A stretch of 64,000 bases of DNA from Sinomonas humi (GCF_000802235.1 NZ_JTDL01000098.1:83628-147627); one strand, 5' to 3'. Shown: positions 41,952 through 51,675, numbered from the stretch's first letter. Notes: generated by a model from the letters alone, not told the origin. A program made the numbers and translations.

Positions 41952-43274
41952 CTACGACTTCATGTTCGCCTTGATGGTGTTCTGGAGAGTCGTCAGCGCC
42001 GTCTTGGCGTCGGTCTTGCCACCCAGGATGGACTGGGTGAACGTGTCCATTGCCGGGGTACCGTCAACGGTCGTGACGCCGAGGAACAGCGCCGTGCCGC
42101 CCGGTGCCGCCCACGTCTTCGAGATCGGCTGCCACTCATTGATGACCTTGACGTTGTTGGCGTTCGCCTGAAACTCCTTCGTCTGGGTGATCGACTTGAG
42201 CGGCGGCAGCCCGATGCCGGTGGCCTGCGTCCACAGCGGGCTCATGTTCTGGTAGTAGTACGTGAGGAACGCCTCGGAGCCCTGCTGGCTCGGGGTGTTC
42301 TTGTACATCATGATGTTGTTCGGGAAGTACAGGGCACCCTTCTTCCCGTTGGGGCTCGTGAGCGGGCTGCCGACCACCAGGTCGTTGAGCGCATCGCCAC
42401 CCACGTTCTGCGCAAGACCGGCGGTGTCGAAGCCCATGCCGAACTTCTTCGCCTTCCACTGCGACTGGGCGTTCGCGCTCGTGTAGGTGGGGCTGGCCGG
42501 GTCGACGTAGCCCTTGCTCACGCACTCGAGCACGAAGTTCATCGCATCGATGTTCTCCTGCGTGACACAGTTCGGCTGCTGGTTCGAATCAAACAGGCCG
42601 CCGCCGTTGTTGATCATCCAGCTCACCAGGATGTGGCCGCCCGTGTAGCTGCCCGCACCCGCGCTCGTGCCGTAGCCGTAGACGCCGATCTTCTTGAGCG
42701 CCGCGCACGTGTCGAGGAACGACTGCCAGTCGGTCGGCACGCTCGCCCCGGCCTGGGAAAGGAGCGACTTGCTGTACCACAGAACACGCATGTCGAGGTT
42801 GTACGGAACAGCCGCGTAGCCCTTCGGGACCTTCATCGCGTCGAGCAGGCCGGGCAGGAAGTCGTTGTACAGCCCGTTGTTCTTCCAGCTGTTCAGCAGA
42901 TTGTCCGCGTACGCGATAGCGCCCTGCGACTCGAACTGGAACGCCTGCGTACCACCACCGGAGCTCACAGCCGGGCCGGTGTTGGAGGCGACCGCAGAGG
43001 AGAACGTCTGGGTGAAGTTCGCCCACTGGATTTCCTGGTAGGTGGCCGCCGGCAGACCGTTCGCTGGCTTGTAGGCCTCAGTGATCTTCTTGTCGAGCGG
43101 GTTGAAGGCTGTGTTGCCCCACGGCATGTTCCAGAACTTGAGCGTCTTGCTGCTGCCGCCTCCGCTGCTGGACCCTCCGGTGCACGCAGCCAAGAGCGGG
43201 ATCGACGCGGCCGCGCCGGCGAGGCCGAGGAAGCCGCGGCGGCTGAAGTTCGAGCCGGTGAATGAATTAGCCAT
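41952..43274 (-). CDS. ABC transporter sugar-binding lipoprotein, Tat-type signal
   Basis: 440 residues with GAAGGAG before the ATG. The signal sequence has a twin-arginine motif (SRRGFLGLAGAAASIPLL) and ends in the lipobox LAACTGG, so the protein is probably exported folded by the Tat system and then lipidated. Mature part of the family-1 solute-binding type: GYAAVPYNLDMRVLWYSKSL and WQSFLDTCAALKKIGVYGYG are typical. The following permeases complete an importer. The oxidoreductase/ThuA/isomerase genes upstream suggest a disaccharide or inositol-like substrate. Confidence 0.92.
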   Translation of the reverse strand: MANSFTGSNFSRRGFLGLAGAAASIPLLAACTGGSSSGGGSSKTLKFWNMPWGNTAFNPLDKKITEAYKPANGLPAATYQEIQWANFTQTFSSAVASNTGPAVSSGGGTQAFQFESQGAIAYADNLLNSWKNNGLYNDFLPGLLDAMKVPKGYAAVPYNLDMRVLWYSKSLLSQAGASVPTDWQSFLDTCAALKKIGVYGYGTSAGAGSYTGGHILVSWMINNGGGLFDSNQQPNCVTQENIDAMNFVLECVSKGYVDPASPTYTSANAQSQWKAKKFGMGFDTAGLAQNVGGDALNDLVVGSPLTSPNGKKGALYFPNNIMMYKNTPSQQGSEAFLTYYYQNMSPLWTQATGIGLPPLKSITQTKEFQANANNVKVINEWQPISKTWAAPGGTALFLGVTTVDGTPAMDTFTQSILGGKTDAKTALTTLQNTIKANMKS

Positions 43275-43614
43275 TGATGACTCCTTCGAATGGAAATCAG
43301 CAGCCGAGGCCGCAGATTACATACTCTTCATTGAGATAAAACGCGCTTCGTTACGCTGTCTTGAGAAAGAGCCGAATACGGGGCCGGCCTTTCCTGCTGA
43401 TCAGAACCAGTTGTTTAGGATCCCGTGGGCTCTGCACCTTTCAGCCGGTTGGTTCGGCATCGAGTTGGACCTAAGAGGCTATGGAGAGACGTTTCCTGCC
43501 GATGAGGAAGGAGGCGGCTTGTGAGCTGCTTCACAGAGAGCCTAGAAGGACTTTTGACGATGCGCAAGCAAAAGATGAGAAGTTCACATGCCAAAGGGTC
43601 AATCACATGGTGAT
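43275..43614. promoter_or_regulatory. 340-bp non-coding region upstream of the ABC operon
   Basis: No gene is seen. The DNA is more A/T-rich than the surroundings, mainly at 43315-43350 and 43560-43600. It probably contains the promoter of the ABC operon on the minus strand. AACG and CGTT around 43345-43360 form a short dyad that might bind the LacI protein of the cluster, but I cannot place -35/-10 boxes with confidence. Confidence 0.4.
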
Positions 43615-44733
43615 TCAGCCCTCCTGACTCGTAAGCGGTACGGCACTGGGGCGTTCGGCACGGCTGGTCACCGCGACCGATTTCCCGCTGTGCGCCGAGT
43701 CCAGAAGGGACTCCATGACATCGAGGGCGTGGAACGCCAGCAGGCCCCCCGCGCGCGGCTCCTGGCCCTCGGGGGTCGAGGCGAGGTCCGCGATGCCGTA
43801 GCCGCGGCCAGAGCCGACGTACCCGGCCGAGACGGGCAGCGTCTCCCACTCCGACCCGCCGAGGCGGAACAGACGGGTCTCGCCGTCGAAGTGATTCGGG
43901 TCCGGCACTGCGAGGGTCCCCTGCGGCCCGTGGACCTCGATGTTGGAAGAGTGCGTCGCGACGGCGTCGAAGCTCATCACGAGCGTCGAGAGCACCCCCG
44001 ACTCGTGCACGAGGACACCGGTGACGTGCGTGTCGATCTCGACGGGGATCCTCTCCCCCTCGCGCGGCCCGGATCCGATCACCCTCTCGGCGCGCGTATG
44101 GCTCGCCGCCCCGATCACGGAGACCACGGGCCCGAGCAGCGTCACCAGGGCCGTCACGTAGTACGGCCCCATGTCCAGCAGCGGGCCGCCGCCGGGCAGG
44201 TAGTAGAAGTCCGGATTCGGGTGCCAGCGTTCGTGCCCCGGAGTGACCATCGTCGCCGTCGCCGCGACGGGAGCGCCGATGAGCCCGTCGTCGATCGCCT
44301 TCCGCGCGGTCTGGATGCCCGTGCCGAGCACGGTGTCCGGCGCGCAGCCGACGACGACGCCAGCCTCCCGCGCCGCGTCCAGCACCCGGCGCGCCTCCGC
44401 CGTCGTCGCAGCCAGGGGCTTCTCGCCGTACACCGCCTTGCCAGCGGCGATCGCCGCGAGGGCGACCTCGGCATGCGCGGCCGGGATCGTCAGGTTCAGG
44501 ACCAGGTCGACATCGGGTGCGGCCAGGAGTTCCTCGACACCCACCGCGCGCACACCGCCCTCGCCCGCGCCGCCGTCGTTCCACTCCGCGGCCACCGCGT
44601 TGGCCCGCTCCATGTCGATGTCCGCCACCGCCGTCAGCTGCACGTCCTGGAGCCGGCGGAAGCTCTCGAGGTACTGGGCCACGATCTTCCCGCAGCCGAT
44701 GATGCCGACCCTCAGCGGCTTCTCCCTGTTCAC
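43615..44733 (-). CDS. Gfo/Idh/MocA-family oxidoreductase
   Basis: 372 residues from GTG 44733, which overlaps the ThuA stop (GTGA). PLRVGIIGCGKIVAQYLESF is the NAD-binding motif; AAGKAVYGEKPLAATTAEAR carries the Glu-Lys-Pro; FYYLPGGGPLLDMGPYYVTA is the conserved GGGxxxDxGxY-type motif seen in many members. Second of two such enzymes in this cluster. With ThuA next to it the pair recalls thuA-thuB of rhizobial trehalose use, where a 3-keto disaccharide is formed; that this cluster makes 3-keto sugars is inference. Confidence 0.9.
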   Translation of the reverse strand: MNREKPLRVGIIGCGKIVAQYLESFRRLQDVQLTAVADIDMERANAVAAEWNDGGAGEGGVRAVGVEELLAAPDVDLVLNLTIPAAHAEVALAAIAAGKAVYGEKPLAATTAEARRVLDAAREAGVVVGCAPDTVLGTGIQTARKAIDDGLIGAPVAATATMVTPGHERWHPNPDFYYLPGGGPLLDMGPYYVTALVTLLGPVVSVIGAASHTRAERVIGSGPREGERIPVEIDTHVTGVLVHESGVLSTLVMSFDAVATHSSNIEVHGPQGTLAVPDPNHFDGETRLFRLGGSEWETLPVSAGYVGSGRGYGIADLASTPEGQEPRAGGLLAFHALDVMESLLDSAHSGKSVAVTSRAERPSAVPLTSQEG

Positions 44734-45428
44734 CGGCTCGCCCACAGCAGGCCCCTTTCGATGATGGTGCGTACGTTCGGATCCTCGAGCACCTCGACCC
44801 GGTGGCCTGGCGTGCAGACGAAGATCCGGCCCTTGCCCCACTCGCGGGTCCAGATGGCAGGCGAGGTGACCTCGCGGTGCCACGGATCCCATTCGCGCAC
44901 CTTCTGCGTCGTGGTGGCCAGGACGTCGATGTAGTCATCCGCCAGGACCCAGTACTGCTCGGTCACGAGCCCGAAATCGCCGATCCCCTCTGTGATCGGG
45001 TGCGAGGCTGCGGCCGGGAGCATGTTCACCGTGTACGGGACGTAGTTGTCCGACTGCTCACCGACCCGCTCGTCCGGATGCTTGCCCGGATGGCACGCGA
45101 ACTGGCCGCCGATCAGGTGGAGGTAGTCCGAGGTATTCCGGTACGAGTCCGCGATCCCGCCGTGCCAGCCCGCAAGGCCCGTCCCGTTCTCCACCGCGGT
45201 CCGCAGGCCCTCGAACTCGTCCTTCTCGATCGTGGACATCGTCATGCACTGGACCACGAGGTCCACGGTGGCCATGTACTCGGCGTCGGCGTAGACCTTG
45301 GGGGATTCCTCGACCCGCACTTCGTAGCCGTGGTCTTTCAGGTACGGAATGAACAGCTCCGTGGCCTCCACCGGCTGATGCCCGTCCCAACCCCCTCGCA
45401 CCACGAGCGCCTTCTTGCTGCTTGTCAC
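44730..45428 (-). CDS. ThuA-like (trehalose utilisation) protein
   Basis: 232 residues. Class I glutamine-amidotransferase-like fold of the ThuA family: ALVVRGGWDGHQPVEATELF, LVVQCMTMSTIEKDEFEGLR, GTGLAGWHGGIADSYRNTSD, LHLIGGQFACHPGKHPDERV and TSPAIWTREWGKGRIFVCTP with GHRVEVLEDPNVRTIIERGL. ThuA proteins occur with Gfo/Idh enzymes in disaccharide catabolism; the chemical step is not settled. It sits between the isomerase and the second Gfo/Idh gene, with a 4-base overlap to the latter. Confidence 0.9.
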   Translation of the reverse strand: MTSSKKALVVRGGWDGHQPVEATELFIPYLKDHGYEVRVEESPKVYADAEYMATVDLVVQCMTMSTIEKDEFEGLRTAVENGTGLAGWHGGIADSYRNTSDYLHLIGGQFACHPGKHPDERVGEQSDNYVPYTVNMLPAAASHPITEGIGDFGLVTEQYWVLADDYIDVLATTTQKVREWDPWHREVTSPAIWTREWGKGRIFVCTPGHRVEVLEDPNVRTIIERGLLWASR

Positions 45429-45501
45429 TGATGTCCTTTGCTTGGTTCTGTCGTTCCAGTCGGCTGCTTACGACGGCGGGTGCGCGCTTGGGCGCCGACC
45501 G

Positions 45502-46509
45502 TCACCGGCTGCTGAAAGCTGCGTCGAAGGCCGCGGCGGGCGGGGAGATCTGGGCGAGCTGCTTGACGAGCGCGAGTGCCTGGGGCGCCCCGATGAGGCG
45601 GTCCATCCCGGCGTCCTCCCACTCGATGCTCGTGGGCCCCTCGTAGCCGATCGCGTTGAGCGTGCGGAAGATGGGTTCCCACTGCACGTGGCCGTGGCCG
45701 GCCGTCACGAAGTCCCATCCGCGGCGAGGGTCCGCCCACGCGAGGTGGGAACCGAGCCGACCGTTGCGCCCGTTGAGCTGTCGGATGGACTCCTTGACAT
45801 GCACGTGGAAGATTTTCCCCGCGAAGTCCTGAAGGAACATCACGGGGTCGAGGTCCTGCCAGATGAAGTGCGAGGGGTCGAAGTTGAGCCCGAAGCTCTC
45901 CCGGTCCGCCATGGCCTCGAGCGTGCGCTTCGCGGTCCAGTAGTCGTACGCGATCTCGGACGGATGCACCTCGAGCGCGAACCGGACCCCGACCTCGTCG
46001 AAGACGTCCATGATCGGGTTCCACCGATCCGCGAAATCCTGGTACCCGGCATCGATCATCCCGTCCGGAACCGGCGGGAACATCGCCACCGTCTTCCAGA
46101 TCGCGGAGCCCGTGAACCCGGTGACCGTCTTGACGCCGAGCCGCGCCGCGGCCCGCGCCGTCGCCTTCATCACCTCGGCCGCGCGTCCCCGCACGCCCTC
46201 CGGGTCGCCGTCGCCCCAGACCTCGTCGGAAAGGATGCCGCGGTGCCGCTCGTCGATCGGGTCATCGCACACGGCTTGGCCCGTGAGGTGGTTCGCGATC
46301 GCGAAAACCTTGAGCCCGTTGCGCTTGAGGATGTCGAGCCGGTCCTGGACGTAGTCGTCGTCCTCGGCTGCACGGACCGGGTCGAGGTGGTCGCCCCAGC
46401 AGGCGATCTCGAGCCCGTCGAAACCCCACTCCCCTGCGAGCCGCGCGACCTCCTCGAACGGCAGGTCGGCCCACTGGCCGGTGAACAAGGTAATCGGTCG
46501 CGGTGCCAT
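45502..46509 (-). CDS. Sugar phosphate isomerase/epimerase family TIM barrel (IolE/IolI-like)
   Basis: 335 residues. I choose ATG 46509 because AAGGAG lies seven bases upstream; the ATG two codons earlier overlaps the previous stop but is too close to that site. [127 protein letters not shown] show the xylose-isomerase-like barrel with its metal-binding Glu/Asp/His positions. Probably isomerises or epimerises the keto sugar formed by the Gfo/Idh enzymes. Confidence 0.88.
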   Translation of the reverse strand: MAPRPITLFTGQWADLPFEEVARLAGEWGFDGLEIACWGDHLDPVRAAEDDDYVQDRLDILKRNGLKVFAIANHLTGQAVCDDPIDERHRGILSDEVWGDGDPEGVRGRAAEVMKATARAAARLGVKTVTGFTGSAIWKTVAMFPPVPDGMIDAGYQDFADRWNPIMDVFDEVGVRFALEVHPSEIAYDYWTAKRTLEAMADRESFGLNFDPSHFIWQDLDPVMFLQDFAGKIFHVHVKESIRQLNGRNGRLGSHLAWADPRRGWDFVTAGHGHVQWEPIFRTLNAIGYEGPTSIEWEDAGMDRLIGAPQALALVKQLAQISPPAAAFDAAFSSR

Positions 46510-46511
46510 GG

Positions 46512-47693
46512 TCATGCTCCTTCTACTTTTGTCCAGCGGCTCTCGTCCGCGGCGCTCGCTTCGACAGCTTCCAGAACGCGCTGAACTTGGAGCGCGTCCG
46601 CGAACGACGGCGCGGGCTGCTTCCCTGCCGCGATGGCCTCCACGAGGTCCACCACTTGATGGGTGAACGCGTGCTCGTACCCGAGCCCGTGTCCCACCGG
46701 CCACCAATGGCCCGTGTACGGGTGCGCGGGTTCGGTGACCTGGATCTTGCGGAAGCCGGCGTTCGGTTCCTGCGCGGCGTCGTAGAGCCACAGCGAGTTC
46801 ATGTCCTCGAAGTCGAACGCGAGCGAGGCCTTCGAGCCGTTGAGCTCGAGCCGCATCGCGTTCTTGCGGCCCAGCGCGAACCTCGTCGCCTCGAAGACGC
46901 CCACCGCACCGCCGTCGAACCGCGCGCTGAAGATCCCGGCGTCGTCGACTGTCACCGGGCCCTTCGGGCCGCCCGTTTGGCCTGCCCCGCCCAGGCCAAC
47001 GAAGTCGCCGCCCACCGGCCGTTCCTTCACGAACGTCTCAAGCAGCGCCGAAACCCCCGCAATGTCCTGCCCGGTGATCCACTGGGCGGCGTCGATGATG
47101 TGGGCGCCGATGTCCCCGAGCGAGCCGGAGCCCGACTTCGTCTTGTCGAGCCGCCACGTCAAAGGGGCGTTCTCGTCCGTGAGCCAGTCCTGCAGGTACT
47201 GGGCCCGCACATGCCGGATCTGGCCGAGCGCGCCCGAATCCACGATCTGCTTGGCGAGGGCCAGCGCGGGCGTGCGGCGGTAGGAGAACCCACACATCGA
47301 GAAGGCACCCCGCGCGGCAGCCGAATCCGCGGCCGTCGTCATCCGCTCTGCCTCGGCGACCGAGTTCGCAAGCGGCTTCTCGCACAGCACGTGCTTGCCC
47401 GCCTCGAGGGCTGCGATGGCGATCTCCGCGTGAGTGTCGCCGGGGGTGCAGATGTCGATGAGATCGATGTCGTCGCGCTCGATCAGCCGGCGCCAGTCCG
47501 TCTCCGTCGACTCCCAGCCCAGCTTCTCTGCAGCCGCCGCCACCCGCTCGGGGTCCCGGCCTGCAAGGGCGGCGAGCTTCGGCGCCAGCGGCAGGTCGAA
47601 GAAGTGCGGCGCCGTGCGCCATGCCTGTGAGTGCGCTGCGCCCATGAATGCGTAGCCCACCATGCCTACGCGCAGAGGTCTTGGTTCTGTCAT
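46512..47693 (-). CDS. Gfo/Idh/MocA-family oxidoreductase
   Basis: 393 residues. [20 protein letters not shown] is the NAD-binding motif; [20 protein letters not shown] and [20 protein letters not shown] follow. [20 protein letters not shown] with [10 protein letters not shown] is the conserved GxxGDxGxHxxD motif of the family. First gene of the minus-strand set, divergent from the LacI gene; its promoter region carries CGAAA/TTTCG dyads. The next gene starts within a few bases of its stop. Confidence 0.9.
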   Translation of the reverse strand: MTEPRPLRVGMVGYAFMGAAHSQAWRTAPHFFDLPLAPKLAALAGRDPERVAAAAEKLGWESTETDWRRLIERDDIDLIDICTPGDTHAEIAIAALEAGKHVLCEKPLANSVAEAERMTTAADSAAARGAFSMCGFSYRRTPALALAKQIVDSGALGQIRHVRAQYLQDWLTDENAPLTWRLDKTKSGSGSLGDIGAHIIDAAQWITGQDIAGVSALLETFVKERPVGGDFVGLGGAGQTGGPKGPVTVDDAGIFSARFDGGAVGVFEATRFALGRKNAMRLELNGSKASLAFDFEDMNSLWLYDAAQEPNAGFRKIQVTEPAHPYTGHWWPVGHGLGYEHAFTHQVVDLVEAIAAGKQPAPSFADALQVQRVLEAVEASAADESRWTKVEGA

Positions 47694-47787
47694 GCCCCGC
47701 TCCCTTCTCGCGACGGCTGGCCGCCGATTCGCTCGGGGACAGCCGACGGTCGCAGTTGCAAAATTTCGGCTCCCCGCTGAGGGTCTT

Positions 47788-47799
47788 CGAAATATTTCG
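47788..47799. promoter_or_regulatory. Palindrome CGAAATATTTCG, predicted LacI operator
   Basis: A perfect 12-bp palindrome about 95 bp upstream of the Gfo/Idh start. A closely related dyad lies at 47936-47948 in front of the LacI gene. Confidence 0.55.
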
Positions 47800-47935
47800 T
47801 AGCGTTATCGCTCGCACTCACGCTAGGAGGTGACTCGCGTCACGGTCAAGGGGTCACGCGGAAAAAGTTTAGAGCCTTAACCAAAGTGCGCGGGCGCATT
47901 GACGGCTTGCCGCCGACCCAGCACACTGTCCCTAG

Positions 47936-47948
47936 CGAAATTCTTTCG
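47936..47948. promoter_or_regulatory. Dyad CGAAATTCTTTCG, predicted LacI operator
   Basis: CGAAA and TTTCG with a three-base centre, 18 bp upstream of the LacI start codon. It shares both half-sites with 47788-47799, which suggests one protein, probably this LacI member, acting on both divergent units. Confidence 0.55.
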
Positions 47949-47966
47949 AAAGTCAGGAACTCCGGC

Positions 47967-48995
47967 ATGACGCTCACCGGCAGGAAGCCCACCCTCGCCG
48001 CCATCGCGCGCCTCACCGGCGTTTCGACTCCGACGGTCTCGAAGGTGGTCAACGGGCGCGAGGACGTGGCCGCCGAGACCCGCGCCAAGGTGCTCGCCGC
48101 CCTCGAGGAAGCCGGGTACGAGTCGCCCGCCCACCGGAGGACGACGCGCCGCACCGCCGTCGTCGAGGTCGCCTTCGACGCGATCAACTCGAACTACGCC
48201 TCGGCCCTGCTCGACGGGATCCTCGCGCAGGCCGCCGCCATGGGCGTCGAGGTGGTGCTGAGCGTGACCGGGAGCGTGCCCGCTGCAGGCATCGACCTTG
48301 AGCGCAGGGCCCAGCGCACGGTCGACGAAGAACGGTCCGGCATCATCGTCGTCACATCCGCGTTCACCGGGTCCCACCTCGCCGCCTTCCATCGGCGCCG
48401 AGTCCCCGTCGTCGTCATTGACCCCCTCAACCCGCCGCCGTCCGACGTCGTGAGTGTCGGTGCCACGAACTGGGCCGGCGGCAAAGCGGCCGCCGAACAC
48501 CTGCTCGACCTCGGGCACCGCCGGATCGCCTACCTCGGCGGCCCAGAATCCGCCGAGTGCAGCCAAGCCAGGCTCCACGGCTACTTCTCCGCACTCATGT
48601 CCCGGGGCGTCGAGGTCGATCCTCGTCTCGTGCGGCACGGGAGGTTCCGCGTCGAGGACGGGGTCGAAGGGCTCACCGGCCTCTTGGCCCTCGACGAGCG
48701 GCCCACCGCTATCTTCGCTGGCAGCGATGCGATCGCTGTCGGCGTCCTGCGCGAAGCCCGGCAGCGCCGCATCCACGTGCCGGAAGAGCTCAGCCTTGTC
48801 GGGTTCGACGGCACAGCTCTCGCGGAGGATTCCGTTCCCGCGCTCACCTCCGTCGCGCAGCCCCTGCACGACATGGGCCGGACCGCCCTGCGGACCCTCC
48901 TGCGACAGGCACGCGGCGAGCAGCTCGACTCCCACCGCGTCGAACTCGCGACGCAGCTCGTGGTCCGGGAGTCGACGGCGCCCGCCCCCGCCTGA
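47967..48995 (+). CDS. LacI-family transcriptional regulator
   Basis: 342 residues from ATG 47967 (AGGA eight bases upstream), which places the helix-turn-helix at the N terminus: KPTLAAIARLTGVSTPTVSK and VVNGREDVAAETRAKVLAAL. Sensor domain: YASALLDGILAQAAAMGVEV, NWAGGKAAAEHLLDLGHRRI, AIFAGSDAIAVGVLREARQR and LSLVGFDGTALAEDSVPALT. It is divergent from the Gfo/Idh-isomerase-ThuA-Gfo/Idh-ABC set and is the obvious regulator of that set and of itself. GGGTAC repeat array C starts at its stop codon. Confidence 0.93.
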   Translation: MTLTGRKPTLAAIARLTGVSTPTVSKVVNGREDVAAETRAKVLAALEEAGYESPAHRRTTRRTAVVEVAFDAINSNYASALLDGILAQAAAMGVEVVLSVTGSVPAAGIDLERRAQRTVDEERSGIIVVTSAFTGSHLAAFHRRRVPVVVIDPLNPPPSDVVSVGATNWAGGKAAAEHLLDLGHRRIAYLGGPESAECSQARLHGYFSALMSRGVEVDPRLVRHGRFRVEDGVEGLTGLLALDERPTAIFAGSDAIAVGVLREARQRRIHVPEELSLVGFDGTALAEDSVPALTSVAQPLHDMGRTALRTLLRQARGEQLDSHRVELATQLVVRESTAPAPA

Positions 48996-49116
48996 TCGTT
49001 TCGGGTACGCCAACTCCCCCTCTCAGCCGTTCCGGGTACGCCAACTCCCTCCCTCAGCCGTTCCGGGTACGCCAACTCCCTCCCTCAGCCCTTCCGGGTA
49101 CGCCAACTCCCCGACA
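48996..49116 (+). repeat. GGGTAC repeat array C
   Basis: Four units of 29-30 bp beginning directly after the LacI stop: CGTTTCGGGTACGCCAACTC once and CGTTCCGGGTACGCCAACTC or CTTCCGGGTACGCCAACTCC afterwards, each with a CCCTCAG-type end. Orientation is the same as the gene. Confidence 0.9.
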
Positions 49117-49231
49117 TCGCACGAGCCAAACGCCAGACACAGCCGGAGCACAGGATCCTTTCGTCCACCCCATAGGGTCCCTCTGTACGTTCTCGGTAGG
49201 CGCGGCGAGGGTCCGCGCAACGGAGGAACCC

Positions 49232-50779
49232 ATGTTTGCTCGGTACCTGCGGCGCGAGCTGTCAGGCAGACGGAAACAGACCGTCATCATCGCGATCGCC
49301 CTGGCATTGGCGATCGCCCTCGTCATCGTCGTCAACGCCCTCTCGGCTGGCGTACGCGACGCGCAGAAGGCCGCCCTTGCAACCGTGTACGGAGTCGGGA
49401 CTGACATCACCGTCACCCAGGCTCCCGCAGCGCCCACCGCAGGCGGCACACAGGGGCCGCGATTCCAGTTCAACGGAGGCGCCGACAATAATCAGGGCTC
49501 CTCGACGTCGGTCAACCAGTCCCGCCTCATCGCGGGCCGCGGTTCGGCGACCTTCGCTTCGACGTCGCTCGCCACCGTGCAGAAGACCTCGGGTGTGCAG
49601 TCCGCCTCGGCGGCCCTCTCGCTCACCAACATCACGCTCAACGGGCAGGTCGCCCAGCAGAACGGCAGCACCGGCGCGGCTCCGACGGCTCCGTCGCAGA
49701 CGGGCCAGTCGCAGAGCGGCTCGGGACGCCGCTTCGGCTTCGGCGGCAACTTCGGCGTCGACTCGTTCAGCGTCCTCGGCATCGACGGCAACGCTGACAA
49801 GGTCGGCCCGCTCGCCGCGACGACTGTCTCGAAGGGTCGCGCGCTCGGCACTCAGGACGTCGGCCAGCACAACGCTGTGATCGACTCCTCGTACGCGACC
49901 ACGGCGAACCTCTCGCTCGGCGGCACGATCAACGTCGGCGGCCAGAACTTCACGATCGTCGGCATCGTCTCGGCAACGGGCTCTGACTCGCAGACGGCCG
50001 CTGACGTGTACATTCCGCTCGACGTCGCCCAGACCCTCTCGACCGAGACCGGCAAGATCAGCACGGTCTACGTCCAGGCCTCGTCCTCGGATCAGGTCGC
50101 GAACCTCAAGACGGACCTCCAGAAGGCCCTCCCGTCGCAAACCATCAACACCCAGGCCGACCTCGCCTCGAACGTTTCGGGTTCGCTCTCCACGGCGTCC
50201 AGCCTCATCTCGGGCCTCGGCACGTGGCTCTCGGTTGCCGTCCTGGCCGCGGCCTTCCTGCTCGCGGCGCTCCTCACGCTCTCCGGCGTCTCGCGCCGCA
50301 CGCGTGAATTCGGCACGCTCAAGGCCATCGGCTGGCGAAACGGCCGCATTGTCCAGCAGGTCGCGGGCGAGTCCCTCGTCCAGTCCCTCATCGGTGGTGT
50401 CGTCGGCATCGCCGTCGGCCTCATCGCCGTCGTCGTCATCAACATGGTGAGCCCCTCGCTCACGGCTGGCGCCGGCGCGGGGCGCGGCTTTGGCGGTGCC
50501 GCCCGGGCAGCCGGAGGCGCAGCGGGCCGGGCCGCCCAGAACGGGGCGGGCGGTGGCGGCGGCTTCGGCGGTGGCGGTGGCTTCGGTGGCGGCGGCTTCG
50601 GCGGCGGTGGTGGGCTCGGCAGCTCGGCGACGCACGTCGCCCTCGGAGCTCCGGTCGCGCCTTCCTTCATCCTCATCGCCGTCGGCATCGCCATCCTCGG
50701 CGGCCTCGTCGCGGGGGTCGTGGGCGGCTGGCGGGCTGCACGCCTCCAGCCTGCTGAAGCGCTGAGGAGCTTGGCCTGA
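49232..50779 (+). CDS. MacB/FtsX-type ABC transporter permease with Gly-rich outer loop
   Basis: 515 residues from ATG 49232 (CGGAGGAA upstream); upstream in-frame sequence belongs to the repeats. First helix TVIIAIALALAIALVIVVNA, then a long outer (MacB-PCD-like) domain to about residue 330. Three helices follow: WLSVAVLAAAFLLAALLTLS, GVVGIAVGLIAVVVINMVSP and ILIAVGIAILGGLVAGVVGG. FtsX signature TREFGTLKAIGWRNGRIVQQ and RLQPAEALRSLA end. Between the second and third of these helices, about residues 413-467, is an insertion of mainly Gly with Phe and Ala. It forms an exporter or mechanotransmission complex with the ATPase encoded behind it. Confidence 0.9.
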   Translation: MFARYLRRELSGRRKQTVIIAIALALAIALVIVVNALSAGVRDAQKAALATVYGVGTDITVTQAPAAPTAGGTQGPRFQFNGGADNNQGSSTSVNQSRLIAGRGSATFASTSLATVQKTSGVQSASAALSLTNITLNGQVAQQNGSTGAAPTAPSQTGQSQSGSGRRFGFGGNFGVDSFSVLGIDGNADKVGPLAATTVSKGRALGTQDVGQHNAVIDSSYATTANLSLGGTINVGGQNFTIVGIVSATGSDSQTAADVYIPLDVAQTLSTETGKISTVYVQASSSDQVANLKTDLQKALPSQTINTQADLASNVSGSLSTASSLISGLGTWLSVAVLAAAFLLAALLTLSGVSRRTREFGTLKAIGWRNGRIVQQVAGESLVQSLIGGVVGIAVGLIAVVVINMVSPSLTAGAGAGRGFGGAARAAGGAAGRAAQNGAGGGGGFGGGGGFGGGGFGGGGGLGSSATHVALGAPVAPSFILIAVGIAILGGLVAGVVGGWRAARLQPAEALRSLA

Positions 50780-51552
50780 TGACTATCGACAACAAAGCAG
50801 CGGAGGAACCTGTGCAGGAACAGACCAGCGTTCAGAGCCCAGCCGTCACGCCCGCTCCCGAAGGCCAGGCGGCGAAGGTCCCCATGTTCCAGCTCGAGAA
50901 CGTCGGCAAGACGTACAAGCAGCGCGACCGCACGGTCCGCGCGCTCGACGGCGTGACGCTTTCGATCGGGGCCGGCCAGCTAGTCGCGATCCAGGGCCCG
51001 ACTGGCGGCGGAAAGTCCACCCTCCTTCAGATGCTCGGTGCGCTCGATCGGCCGAGCGAGGGCGTCGTTCGGCTTGCGGGGCGCGAGATTTCGCGTCTCC
51101 GCGACCGCGAACTCGCCGACATCCGCGCGACCGAGGTGGGTTTCGTCTTCCAGTCGTTCAACCTGATCCCGACCCTCACGGCTCAGGAGAATGTCGAGAT
51201 GGGCCTCGAGCCGCTGCACCTCAAGCCGGCCGAACGTGCGGAGCGGGCCACTCAGGCCCTCGCCTCCGTGGGCCTCGCGGACCGCGCGGGTCACCGCCCA
51301 GGCGAGCTGTCCGGCGGCCAGCAGCAGCGCGTCGCCATCGCGCGCGCGCTCGCCAAGCAGCCGAAGGTCCTCCTCGCCGACGAGCCCACGGGCAACCTCG
51401 ACGAGGGCACGCGCGACGAGATCATGGATCTCTTCGAGGGCCTGTGGCGTCAGGGCCTCACGATCGTGCTCGTCACGCACGACTCCTCGGTCGCGCGCCG
51501 GGCGGAGCGGCGCCTGCGGATTGCGGGCGGAAAGCTCACCGAGAAGAACTAG
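50779..51552 (+). CDS. ABC transporter ATP-binding protein, MacB/LolD type
   Basis: 257 residues; ATG shares one base with the permease stop. After a 35-residue Pro/Ala/Gln-rich leader the domain is complete: Walker [21 protein letters not shown] (Thr-Gly-Gly-Gly instead of the usual Ser-Gly-Ser-Gly), Q-loop [20 protein letters not shown], signature [20 protein letters not shown], Walker [22 protein letters not shown]-loop [18 protein letters not shown]. It powers the preceding permease. No adaptor (MacA-like) gene is adjacent. Confidence 0.93.
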   Translation: MTIDNKAAEEPVQEQTSVQSPAVTPAPEGQAAKVPMFQLENVGKTYKQRDRTVRALDGVTLSIGAGQLVAIQGPTGGGKSTLLQMLGALDRPSEGVVRLAGREISRLRDRELADIRATEVGFVFQSFNLIPTLTAQENVEMGLEPLHLKPAERAERATQALASVGLADRAGHRPGELSGGQQQRVAIARALAKQPKVLLADEPTGNLDEGTRDEIMDLFEGLWRQGLTIVLVTHDSSVARRAERRLRIAGGKLTEKN

Positions 51553-51572
51553 GGGCGCGTCGCCGGCAGAAG

Positions 51573-51629
51573 GCGTACGACGACGGGTGGCGGCTTCCTT
51601 CGCGGAGGCCGCCACCCGTCGTCGTACGC
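51573..51629 (+). terminator. Very long hairpin after the ABC exporter genes
   Basis: Arms 51573-51598 and 51604-51629 form a stem of 26 bp, all Watson-Crick except one G-T pair, around a TTCGC loop; TCTTGTG follows. Stability is far beyond what a terminator needs. Confidence 0.85.
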
Positions 51630-51675
51630 TCTTGTGACGGAAGGTGCGGAACACGACGGACGCAAGGATCGGAAC

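Noticed and set aside
43340..43365. Operator for the LacI protein in front of the ABC operon
   Set aside because: Only a short AACG/CGTT dyad; the CGAAA/TTTCG site found in the divergent region is not present here.
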